From positions 1 to 64,000 of the forward strand of contig NZ_JBASCU010000008.1 of NCBI RefSeq assembly GCF_049651805.1: a stretch of 64,000 nt of DNA. Reading direction: 5' to 3'. The translations under genes and the position numbers were made by a program. The DNA is from Pseudolysinimonas_A sp049651805. GTDB taxonomy: Bacteria; Actinomycetota; Actinomycetes; Actinomycetales; Microbacteriaceae. Below, piece by piece: positions 53,325 to 60,906 of the stretch; the stretch's first letter is position 1; every line of letters starts with the position of its first letter. The notes under the pieces are model-generated. The model ran no database searches and was not told the DNA's origin. It saw only the letters and a program-made list of their open reading frames with translations.

Positions 53325-54341
53325 CTAGCTGACGACTCCGACGATCGTGGTCGGGTCGATCCACTCACCGATGTTCGCCTTGGTGTAGAGATCGGGTTCC
53401 GAGTCCACAACGATCGTCTCGGACGGAATCGCGGTCTTGCCCGTGAGGATGTCGTAGACCTGCTGCACGGCGGCAGCACCGATCTCCTGACTCTTCGGGT
53501 CAAGAACCATCGACATGGCGCCAGCCTTCACGGAATTGACGCTTTCGGGGGATGCTCCCAGACCGGTGGTAAGCACGTCTCGATCGGCCGCGTTGACCGC
53601 CGCTGCGGTGCCAGCGCCGATGATGTCGGTCACGCTCAGGATCGCGTCGAGGTCAGGGTACTTGACCAGAAGCTGCTCCCCGACAGTCCGGCCGCCGCCC
53701 GCGTCGTCGGGCAGAGCGTCGACCCGAGGCACGACGGTGATGTTCGGGAACTGCTCCCTGAAGACCTCCTCGCAGGTCGCGACCCGGATCTCCAGAACGG
53801 GGATGGGGATGCTGCCGGTGCAGGCGACCTGCCCCTCGCCCCCCAACTGCTCGCCGACCCATTCGACGGCCTGCGTTGCCATGATCACCGAACTCTGGTC
53901 GGCGATCACGCTGACGTTCTCCAACGTCGGGAGCCCGTCGATCCCGTTGACCAGCACACCAGCGTCGGCTGCTCGCTGGAGCGCCGACCTGACGGCGTTG
54001 GGATCACCGACGAGGTGGACGAAGATCGCGTCGGCACCGGAGGCCGTCAGCTGATCGATGTCGGAGACTTGCTTGTTGATGTCGAGGTTCGAGTCGAGGA
54101 TCCGGACCTCCATCCCAAGACGCTCGGCCTCAGCCTTGATCCCGGCGTACGTGAGGTTGGCGGCAGGGTTGGCAACCTTGGCCGCCGCGATACCGATCGT
54201 GAAAGTCTCCTCATCGGGCGACGTGCCCGAGTCGCCGTCCGGCGCTGAGCACGCCGTCAAGAGAACCACCGTCGCTGCGCCGGCTATGAGAGTGCGCGCG
54301 CGCAGACCCAAATGACCTCTGCCGTTGCGTGAAATCAACAT
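53325..54341 (-). CDS. sugar-type ABC importer, substrate-binding lipoprotein
   Basis: 338 aa. Lipoprotein signal peptide ending VVLLTACSAPDG with the lipobox Cys near residue 31. Peripla_BP_4-like domain: FTIGIAAAKVANPAANLTYAGIKAEAERLGMEV, DINKQVSDIDQLTASGADAIFV, LPTLENVSVIADQ and TGSIPIP. The fold binds ribose, xylitol-like polyols or autoinducer-2; the ligand here is not readable. AAAGGAGTC lies upstream of the ATG. It is the first gene of the minus-strand catabolic set. Confidence 0.92.
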   Translation of the reverse strand: MLISRNGRGHLGLRARTLIAGAATVVLLTACSAPDGDSGTSPDEETFTIGIAAAKVANPAANLTYAGIKAEAERLGMEVRILDSNLDINKQVSDIDQLTASGADAIFVHLVGDPNAVRSALQRAADAGVLVNGIDGLPTLENVSVIADQSSVIMATQAVEWVGEQLGGEGQVACTGSIPIPVLEIRVATCEEVFREQFPNITVVPRVDALPDDAGGGRTVGEQLLVKYPDLDAILSVTDIIGAGTAAAVNAADRDVLTTGLGASPESVNSVKAGAMSMVLDPKSQEIGAAAVQQVYDILTGKTAIPSETIVVDSEPDLYTKANIGEWIDPTTIVGVVS

Positions 54342-54627
54342 ACTGACTCCTTTGTCGTGTGTTGCATCTGTCGGGTGCTGCGTTTGCGCCCGCTGTCCAT
54401 GCCACGGAGCGCTGCTTCCTCTGCCTTACACAGCGTGCTCACGGTAGGACGCGATTCGCGGTACAGCAATACGCGAGATCGCCGTTTCTCTAGAGCAGAA
54501 TCACCGAGTGGCGAGCATCCGGAGATCGACGACGACTTCGCGCGCTGTGACTCGCCTGGAGCGCTTGACGAAACTCGCGCTGACGCCTCTGACGAGCCGC
54601 GGGCGCTCGTCAGCTCAATGCCGCGGT

Positions 54628-55392
54628 CTAGTGGGGCAGGAGCGACAGCCGCTCAGCGCTTTCGGCAGCAACGCGTCGAAGCTCTCGACCCATGGCTGGC
54701 ACAAGGCGCTTGTCGAATCGGGCGGTCGGGATCGCAATTGTCAGGGCGGCGACCGGACGCTCGGACCCGTCCAGGATCGCCGCCCCGACGCCGCACACGC
54801 CGACTTCGGTCTCCTCCTGGTTCACGGCATAGCCGTCGCCACGGACCTCCGCCAGGTTGCGCTTGAGGAGATTGACGCTGCGCAGCCTGCTGGTCGGCCA
54901 GCTGGGCAGTCCCTCCTTGTGAAGTGACTCGACCTCGGCCAACGGGACCGCCGCGAGAATCGCCTTGCCTCCGGCCGAGCAGTAGGCGGGCATCGTACCG
55001 CGGATTCTCAGGCCGACCCGGAGAACTCGGTCTGCCTCGATGCCGTCGATGAACAGAACGTCAGTGCCCTGGAGCACCATGAGGTGGACGGTCTCTCCGA
55101 ATTTGCCGTGAAGCGCCTGTAGCGCGGGCGCGGCCGCCGAGCGGAGCGCGGTCGAGGTGACGGCAGCAGACCGAGACGCGAGGGCCGGGCCGGCCCGGTA
55201 TCGACGTGAAGCCTCCTGCACCGCGAAACCTCGGAAGCAGAGCGCGCCGAGCAGACGATGCGCCGTCGAAGGTGCAACGTCCAACTGGGCCGCGGCCTGG
55301 GTGACGGTGAAGATCTCGCCCGCTTGGAGCAACAAGACCAGCTTCAACGCACGATCGACCGACTCCAACGGGTAAGCAGGTTGCTTCGGCAC
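54628..55392 (-). CDS. IclR-family transcriptional regulator
   Basis: 254 aa: N-terminal winged helix (ESVDRALKLVLLLQAGEIFTVTQAAAQLDVAPSTAHRLLGAL in family order) and IclR effector domain (GRAILAAVP-like GGKAILAAVP, ending with a GVCGVGAAILDGSERPVAALTIAIP effector motif). It lies between the importer operon and the divergent monooxygenase gene and may control either. A dyad (55457-55476) lies between it and the monooxygenase. Confidence 0.92.
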   Translation of the reverse strand: MPKQPAYPLESVDRALKLVLLLQAGEIFTVTQAAAQLDVAPSTAHRLLGALCFRGFAVQEASRRYRAGPALASRSAAVTSTALRSAAAPALQALHGKFGETVHLMVLQGTDVLFIDGIEADRVLRVGLRIRGTMPAYCSAGGKAILAAVPLAEVESLHKEGLPSWPTSRLRSVNLLKRNLAEVRGDGYAVNQEETEVGVCGVGAAILDGSERPVAALTIAIPTARFDKRLVPAMGRELRRVAAESAERLSLLPH

Positions 55393-55456
55393 GGCAGAAC
55401 GCTAGCACGGCGCTCTTGCTGCGTCGCGAACGGAGGAATCTACGACCGCACTGACA

Positions 55457-55476
55457 GGTCGGCAATAATTCCGACC
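55457..55476. promoter_or_regulatory. operator candidate between iclR and the monooxygenase gene
   Basis: GGTCGG-N8-CCGACC, with 8 of 10 base pairs of the 20-bp dyad complementary. It is centred about 75 bp before the iclR start and about 85 bp before the monooxygenase ATG. It could bind the IclR- or the MarR-type protein. Confidence 0.5.
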
Positions 55477-55550
55477 AACACGTCAATCGCTGCGCTTGTA
55501 ATCGTTGGGGTACTGACAATAAGGTGGACCTTCTGACAAAGGAGTCCCCC

Positions 55551-57389
55551 ATGCAATTTCACGCTGATGGATACCGGCCCGGCGACCCGCGCATCGCGCC
55601 GGCGTCCACAGACGCTTACCGTGCCGGCGAAGCCATGCCGGACAAGGTCGATGTCCTCATCGTCGGGACGGGGCCTGCCGGGTGTGTTCTCGCCGCACAG
55701 CTGGCCGTCTTTCCCGGAATCCGTACTCGCATCGTCGAAAGGCAGCGAGGCCCGCTGCTGAAGGGCCAGGCGGATGGGGTGGCTTGCCGAACCGTTGAGA
55801 TGTTTCAGGCGTTCGGGCTGGCGACGACCATGCTTGACGAGGCTTACTGGGTGAACGAGAGTACGTTCTGGGGCCCCAACCCCGCCGACGCGGGTGGCAT
55901 CGTTCGCACCGGTCGCGTGAGGGATACCGAGGACGGGCTCTCGGAGATGCCTCACGTCATCGTCAACCAGGCCCGGCTGCAGGACTATCTGCTCGAGAAG
56001 ATGCGTGAGTCACCGACCCGGCTCGAACCCGACTATGGCGTCGAGTTCGTCACCCTCGTCGTCGAGTCCAGCGGGGAGTATCCGGTGCTCGTGACTCTAC
56101 GCAAGGGCGACGAGCAGTTTCAGGTGCGATCCCGTTACGTGGTCGGCTGCGACGGCGCACGAAGCGCTGTGCGGGAGTCAATCGGACGTGAGCTGTTCGG
56201 CGATAGCGCCAATCACGCATGGGGTGTTATCGACGTCCTTGCAACGACGGATTTTCCCGACTGGCGCGTGAAGTCGCTGATCCAGTCCGGGGCGGGCGGC
56301 GGTAACCTCTTGCTGATTCCCCGTGAAGGCGGTCACCTGGTGCGGCTCTACGTCGATCTGGGCACGGTGACGGACCGGGCGGCCGCCAAGGCGCTCACGG
56401 TCGAACAGGTCATCGAATCCGCGCAGCGAGCGCTGCGCCCCTACACTCTCGACGTACACGAGGTCGTGTGGTTCTCGGTCTATGAGGTCGGTCAGCGCGT
56501 CGCCGACGGTTTCGACGATGTGCCGGCCGACGAGGCGAGCCTTCGGCCGCCTCGGGTGTTCATCGCGGGCGACGCCTGCCACACGCACAGCGCCAAGGCG
56601 GGGCAAGGAATGAATGTCTCCATGCAGGACGCGTTCAATCTCGGTTGGAAACTTTCCGCCGTGCTCGAGGGGCGCAGTCCGGCCGGGCTTTTGCGCACCT
56701 ACTCGGCTGAGCGACGGGCGGTTGCGGAGGAGCTGATCGCCTTCGACAGAGAGTGGTCGACCGCGATGGCGCGGCCATCCGAGGGCAGCGGGCGGCTACA
56801 GGATGCGTTCGTCAGGGCGGGCCGATACACAGCCGGAGTGGCGACCCGATACGAACCATCCTCGCTGGTCGGATTGGCGACGCATCAAGGGCTGGCAACG
56901 GGGTTTCCGATCGGTATGCGTTTCCATTCGGCGCCCGTCGTACGTATAGCCGATGGAAAGGACATGCAGCTCGGCCACACCCATGAGGCGGATGGGCGCT
57001 GGCGCATCTACGTTTTCTCGGACGCCACCGGGACGCTTGCGGCCACCCTGTTCGCGCACATCCAGAAAGTCCGCGCCAGGTTCACGCCGGTGGGCGCTGA
57101 CCCAGATGCCGTGCTCGACGTCCGAGGAATCTACCCGGATCGTGAAATTCGGGAGCTTCCCGAAGCACTTCGGCCCCACAAGGGCGCGTTGTCGTTGCGC
57201 GACTACGAGAAGGCGTTCGCGGCGAGGACCCACGGAGGAACGGACATCTACGACCTGCGCGGAATCGATCGCGCGAGGGGAGCGCTCGTGGTGGTGCGAC
57301 CTGACCAATACGTCAGTCACGTCCTCCCACTCGATGCCTACGATGAACTCGACGCCTTTTTCGGTGGGATCCTTCAGGAGGTCGCGTGA
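55551..57389 (+). CDS. mobA: FAD aromatic monooxygenase, 3-hydroxybenzoate 4-monooxygenase-like
   Basis: ATG at 55551 with AAAGGAG upstream. 612 aa, class A flavoprotein hydroxylase: VLIVGTGPAGCVLAAQLA (FAD), VVGCDGARSAVR (DG motif), VFIAGDACHTHSAKAGQGMNV (GD motif), and a C-terminal thioredoxin-like domain of about 170 residues. The long C-terminus and the start MQFHADGYRPGDP fit the MobA branch, which hydroxylates 3-hydroxybenzoate to protocatechuate. A MarR gene overlaps its stop, as with mobR of Comamonas. Other phenolic substrates are possible. Confidence 0.83.
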   Translation: MQFHADGYRPGDPRIAPASTDAYRAGEAMPDKVDVLIVGTGPAGCVLAAQLAVFPGIRTRIVERQRGPLLKGQADGVACRTVEMFQAFGLATTMLDEAYWVNESTFWGPNPADAGGIVRTGRVRDTEDGLSEMPHVIVNQARLQDYLLEKMRESPTRLEPDYGVEFVTLVVESSGEYPVLVTLRKGDEQFQVRSRYVVGCDGARSAVRESIGRELFGDSANHAWGVIDVLATTDFPDWRVKSLIQSGAGGGNLLLIPREGGHLVRLYVDLGTVTDRAAAKALTVEQVIESAQRALRPYTLDVHEVVWFSVYEVGQRVADGFDDVPADEASLRPPRVFIAGDACHTHSAKAGQGMNVSMQDAFNLGWKLSAVLEGRSPAGLLRTYSAERRAVAEELIAFDREWSTAMARPSEGSGRLQDAFVRAGRYTAGVATRYEPSSLVGLATHQGLATGFPIGMRFHSAPVVRIADGKDMQLGHTHEADGRWRIYVFSDATGTLAATLFAHIQKVRARFTPVGADPDAVLDVRGIYPDREIRELPEALRPHKGALSLRDYEKAFAARTHGGTDIYDLRGIDRARGALVVVRPDQYVSHVLPLDAYDELDAFFGGILQEVA

Positions 57390-57823
57390 GCAAAGGGTCA
57401 GAGCTGGAGCCTCAGCGCTACACCGGCCATCTCATCCGCCGAGCTCAGCAACGGCATGCGGCACTGTGGACGAAACACGTGTCGCCCGAGTTCTCGAGCG
57501 TCCAGTACGCGGTGCTCTCAGTTCTTGCCCGGAAGCCGGGCGCAAGCCAGAGCGAACTCGGTGCAGAACTCGACCTCGACCGTTCGACCATCGCGGACAT
57601 CGTGGTGCGCTTGGAACAACGTGGAGTGATCGAGCGGATAGCGCACGAGAGCGACCGACGACGAAACGCGTTACACCTGACCGCCCATGGTCAGGTCACC
57701 GTCGAACGATTACGACCGCTTGTTGTCGACACCAACAACCTCCTTACTACGGGGCTCTCCGCCGACGAAGTGGCGAGCCTGCGTTCGCTGTTGCGACGGT
57801 TGTTGGGTGCGCATCCCGCGTGA
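57386..57823 (+). CDS. mobR: MarR-family regulator (MobR-like)
   Basis: 145 aa, GTG start overlapping the monooxygenase stop by 4 bp. Winged helix with SVQYAVLSVLARKPGASQSELGAELDLDRSTIADIVVRLEQRGVIER in the MarR layout and the wing ESDRRRNALHLT. It probably represses the monooxygenase gene and releases on a hydroxybenzoate; this is inference from the Comamonas mobA-mobR pair. Confidence 0.88.
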   Translation: MSKGSELEPQRYTGHLIRRAQQRHAALWTKHVSPEFSSVQYAVLSVLARKPGASQSELGAELDLDRSTIADIVVRLEQRGVIERIAHESDRRRNALHLTAHGQVTVERLRPLVVDTNNLLTTGLSADEVASLRSLLRRLLGAHPA

Positions 57824-57999
57824 GGCGCAGCGATTCGACGCGCACTCTCGGCATCCCGCGGTTCGCAACATGGATCACGCGAGACGTCCAGATTGGTGAC
57901 ATAGGTGACAGAAGGCTTCCTCTCACTCGGCCATAGGTTCCTGGCGTGAAGTCGATGGTTCTGAGCCTCGAACTCAATCGTCGGTCCTGCACGCGATCT

Positions 58000-58086
58000 C
58001 TGCTCACGGCGTTCCCGAAGCTCGACGCGAAGACCCGCACCTGCGCCGTGACCCGCGCCCGCGAGCTGGGACTTCTCGGCGGCTGA
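58000..58086 (+). repeat. 87-bp direct repeat, right copy (truncated response-regulator end)
   Basis: Same as 38564-38650 except two bases and still in the frame of the regulator C-terminus up to its TGA. There is no upstream gene part; similarity starts sharply at 58000. It marks the right edge of the island. Confidence 0.95.
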
Positions 58087-58105
58087 CACGCCGGTGGAAC
58101 GGCTG

Positions 58106-58327
58106 TTTGCCCGAAATGGCCCACTTTCGCTGCGCGGGTTCTCGCGCTTCCCGAAAGGCACCGATCTCAGCGTGTTCAGCCCCGAAGACCTCGACTACGT
58201 TCAATGGGAGATGAACGACCGACCCCGCAAACGGCTCGACTACGCCAAGCCCAGCGAGGTCATCCATCAAGTCCTGTTGCGCTGACCGCCAGAATCCGCC
58301 TGTGAAAAGTGGGCCATTTCAGGCGAA
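58106..58327 (+). mobile_element. internally deleted IS30-like element (about 220 bp)
   Basis: Inverted ends: GAAATGGCCCACTTT (58113-58127) and AAAGTGGGCCATTTC (58306-58320) are perfect complements. Five of seven further base pairs (TTTGCCC / AGGCGAA) extend them outward. Between them lies only the 3' end of a transposase gene. It sits between the right 87-bp repeat and the broken epoxide-hydrolase gene. Confidence 0.8.
58142..58285 (+). pseudogene. C-terminal fragment of an IS30-family transposase
   Basis: The frame reads SRFPKGTDLSVFSPEDLDYV and then QWEMNDRPRKRLDYAKPSEV before the stop, the IS30 C-terminal signature (KGTDLS..., NxRPRK). The catalytic core is missing. No own start; only about 48 residues remain. 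Confidence 0.8.
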
Positions 58328-58339
58328 TAGCTGAGTTGG

Positions 58340-58625
58340 TCAGGCGAAGAACGCCCGGATGTCGCCGACCACCGTCTCGGGGACCTCGAGCGAGGCGTAG
58401 TGGCCGCCCTTCTCGAACTCGCTCCAGTGCACGATGTTGTCGTTGTCGCGGTCGGCGAAGGTGCGGATGCTCTTGAAGTCGTCCTGGGCCGTAATCCCAG
58501 TCGTCGCCGGGTGCCGGCTGGGGAAGCCGGGCGCGCGCGCGGCGAGCTTGGAGGTCGTCGAGGTCTGCCTGGGCGATCTCGATGCGGAAGGGGCGGATGT
58601 CGGCCGTGGCCGTCTTCTTCGTCAT
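58340..58625 (-). pseudogene. epoxide-hydrolase family gene with internal deletion and frameshift
   Basis: From the ATG at 58625 the frame gives MTKKTATADIRPFRIEIAQA and DLDDLQARRARARLPQPAPG, the EHN N-terminus. After DDWDYG the frame is lost. In another frame DDFKSIRTFADRDND and HWSEFEKGGHYASLEVPETV follow, the hydrolase C-terminus, ending at 58340. Only about 45 N-terminal and 48 C-terminal residues remain of about 380, and the whole catalytic domain is deleted. It is divergent from the WYL regulator. Confidence 0.85.
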
Positions 58626-58645
58626 GTCTCCCACGGTAGAAGCCG

Positions 58646-58668
58646 TATAGGAACGTTTGATTCCTATA
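58646..58668. promoter_or_regulatory. operator in the epoxide-hydrolase/WYL-regulator gap
   Basis: TATAGGAA-N7-TTCCTATA, a perfect 8-bp dyad centred about 30 bp before each of the two divergent starts (58625 and 58687). It is a strong candidate for the WYL regulator's own site. Confidence 0.7.
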
Positions 58669-58686
58669 TCTGGATACTCTTTTCGC

Positions 58687-59640
58687 ATGCCAGATACGTC
58701 CGCCCGATTGCTTGCTCTGCTTGGCCTCCTCCAGTCCCGCCCCGAGTGGCGCGGCAGCGAATTGAGCGTCCGCCTCGGCGTCACGGGTCGCACGATCCGC
58801 AACGACATCGACCGGCTGCGCGCCCTCGGCTACCCCGTCGATGCCGAGCGCGGCCCCTCCGGCTTCTACCGGCTCGGCGTCGGCGCGCACCTCCCTCCCT
58901 TGCTGCTCGACGACGACGAGGCGATCGCCGTCGCGATCGGGCTGCGCACCGCGACGGGGATCGCCGGGGTCGAAGAGTCGACCGCGCGGACCCTCGCGAA
59001 GATCGACCAGGTGCTGCCCGGGCACCTGCGCGGCAAGGTCGAGGCGATCGCCTCCGCCGTCGACCAGGGGCCGGCCAACACCGACAGTCCGGTCGAGGAT
59101 CCCGAGATCGATCCCGCCGTACTCGCCGAGACGGCCGAGGCGATCCGGCGTGAGGAGTGGGTGCGGTTCGACTACCGCGACGAGCCGCGCGTCGTCGAGC
59201 CCTATCGGCTCGTGAGCTGGCAGCGCCGCTGGTACCTCGTCGGCCGCGACCCCGACTCGAGGAAGTGGGCGACCTTCCGGCTCGACTGGATGAAGCTGCG
59301 GATGCCGACCCGCCGCCGCTTCGCCCCCGCGCCGATGGCGGAGAACGACTACGTCGACTTCGTCGTGCGCGAAGTGGCATCGACCGGCTGGAACGTGCAC
59401 GCCCGCATCCGGGTTCTCGCGTCCTCGGCGGACGTGCTCACTCGCATCAACCCCGCCGTCGGCGTCGTCGAGGCCGTCAGCGACGACGAGTGCGTGCTCG
59501 TCACCGGCGCCGACAGCGTCGAGACGATCGCCGTCTACATCGGGATGCTCGGGATGCCGTTCCGGGTTTCCGAGCCACCCGAACTCGTGGATGCCGTCAG
59601 GAGGTTGGGTGCGCGCTACGCCGAAGCGGCGGCTGGTTAG
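58687..59640 (+). CDS. WYL-domain (YafY-like) transcriptional regulator
   Basis: ATG at 58687 (MPDTSARLLALLGLLQSRPEW). 317 aa: HTH_11 winged helix (LSVRLGVTGRTIRNDIDRLRALGYPVDAERG), then a WYL domain with VVEPYRLVSWQRRWYLVGRDP, and a WCX-like C-terminal part. Such proteins respond to small ligands and often control a divergent oxidoreductase or hydrolase gene. Here that partner is broken, so the regulator may have lost its target. Confidence 0.9.
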   Translation: MPDTSARLLALLGLLQSRPEWRGSELSVRLGVTGRTIRNDIDRLRALGYPVDAERGPSGFYRLGVGAHLPPLLLDDDEAIAVAIGLRTATGIAGVEESTARTLAKIDQVLPGHLRGKVEAIASAVDQGPANTDSPVEDPEIDPAVLAETAEAIRREEWVRFDYRDEPRVVEPYRLVSWQRRWYLVGRDPDSRKWATFRLDWMKLRMPTRRRFAPAPMAENDYVDFVVREVASTGWNVHARIRVLASSADVLTRINPAVGVVEAVSDDECVLVTGADSVETIAVYIGMLGMPFRVSEPPELVDAVRRLGARYAEAAAG

Positions 59641-59649
59641 GGTGAGGCC

Positions 59650-60348
59650 GTGACCCTGCGCTTCGAGGAACTGGACTTTCAGCAGACCCCGATGGGGGAG
59701 CTCTTCCTGCGCCGACGGGTCGAGCCGACGCTCGGGGTCGACGTCTACGAGGTGAAGCTCGGCGACGAATACCTGATGTCGAGCCTCTTCACCGAAGCCG
59801 AAGAGCAACTCGCCCACCTCGGGCTCGCCGCGACGTCGGGCGAGAACCTGAGCGTGCTGGTGGGCGGGCTGGGTCTCGGCTACACCGCGGTCGCGGCGCT
59901 CGAGCATCCCTCGGTGGCGTCTCTCGTCGTGGTCGACGCGCTGCCTGCCGTCATCGAGTGGCACGAGCGGGGTCTGCTGCCGGTGTCGGCGCGGCTCACC
60001 GGCGACCCGCGCACGCGGCTCGTGCTCGACGACTTCTTCGACCTGATGCGCCGCGACCTCGCCGCCGACGCCCCGCGCTACGACGCGATCCTGCTGGATG
60101 TCGATCACTCACCGCGGCACAGCCTCGCCGCGGGCCACGCCGACCTCTACACCCCCGACGGCCTGCGCCGCCTGGCTCGGCACCTGCGCGAGGGCGGGGT
60201 GTTCGCGCTCTGGTCGGACGACCCGCCCGACGACGAATACCTCGCCGACCTCGGTACCGTCTTCGGATCGACGCGGGCGCACGTCGTGGAGTTCGCCAAC
60301 CCACTCACCGGCGGCACCTCAACGAACACCGTCTACGTCGCCCGCTAG
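59650..60348 (+). CDS. spermidine-synthase-like (Rossmann) protein
   Basis: 232 aa, GTG start 10 bp after the WYL gene. The core VLVGGLGLGYTAVAALEHPSVASLVVVDALP is the nucleotide-binding fold of polyamine aminopropyltransferases and methyltransferases; YDAILLDVDHSP carries the conserved Asp. The N-terminal tetramerisation domain of true spermidine synthases is short or absent, so polyamine formation is uncertain. It overlaps the convergent thioesterase gene by 4 bp. Confidence 0.82.
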   Translation: MTLRFEELDFQQTPMGELFLRRRVEPTLGVDVYEVKLGDEYLMSSLFTEAEEQLAHLGLAATSGENLSVLVGGLGLGYTAVAALEHPSVASLVVVDALPAVIEWHERGLLPVSARLTGDPRTRLVLDDFFDLMRRDLAADAPRYDAILLDVDHSPRHSLAAGHADLYTPDGLRRLARHLREGGVFALWSDDPPDDEYLADLGTVFGSTRAHVVEFANPLTGGTSTNTVYVAR

Positions 60349-60779
60349 TACTGCGACGGCATGGAGAGCACGGCCATCGTGCACCGCGAGATGCACACCA
60401 GCTTGCCGTCGTCGTTGGTGATCCGGATCTCCCAGACGTGGGTCGTGCGACCGATGGCGATCGGACGGGCCTCGCCACGCACGAACCCTTCGGCGACGGG
60501 ACGCAGGTGGTTGGCATTGATCTCCATGCCGACGCAATGGAACCTCGCCCGATCCACCGCGAAACTCGCTGCCCACGACGCGAGAGTCTCGGCGAGCACG
60601 ACCGAGGCGCCGCCATGCAGCACACCGGCGGGCTGCCGAGTGCGGTGATCCACCGGCATCCGCGCGACCAGCGACTCATCGGTGAGTTCCGTGAACTCGA
60701 TCCCGAGATGCTCGATCATCGTGCTCGGGCGCTTCGCGTTCGCCTCATCGACCGAGGGGGTGCCGAACCAGATACTCAT
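60345..60779 (-). CDS. hotdog-fold thioesterase (PaaI / MenI type)
   Basis: ATG at 60779 (MSIWFGTPSVDEANAKRP); the frame upstream is antisense to the kinase gene. 144 aa. HRTRQPAGVLHGGASVVLAETLAS is the hotdog catalytic helix (Q/H-G-G and Glu), and VGMEINANHLRPVAEGFVRG follows. This resembles 1,4-dihydroxy-2-naphthoyl-CoA or PaaI-type thioesterases. The substrate is unknown. Confidence 0.88.
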   Translation of the reverse strand: MSIWFGTPSVDEANAKRPSTMIEHLGIEFTELTDESLVARMPVDHRTRQPAGVLHGGASVVLAETLASWAASFAVDRARFHCVGMEINANHLRPVAEGFVRGEARPIAIGRTTHVWEIRITNDDGKLVCISRCTMAVLSMPSQY

Positions 60780-60906
60780 GCCGACATCCTGCCTCGTCGC
60801 GCACCTTCCGGGCAGGCCAGCCCTGTCATCACCTCTCCGACGACCTCGGTAGAGTCGGGGATCGACGACTGAACCCGCTCCACTCGGGCGCGGCCCCGGA
60901 GGAACG

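Noticed and set aside
54508..54927. 139-residue plus-strand frame upstream of the iclR stop
   Set aside because: Mostly antisense to the IclR gene, with no RBS or recognisable domain.
57880..57920. GTGACATAGGTGACA as the end of another insertion sequence
   Set aside because: Short direct repeats only; no matching inverted end or transposase piece was found between 57824 and 57999.
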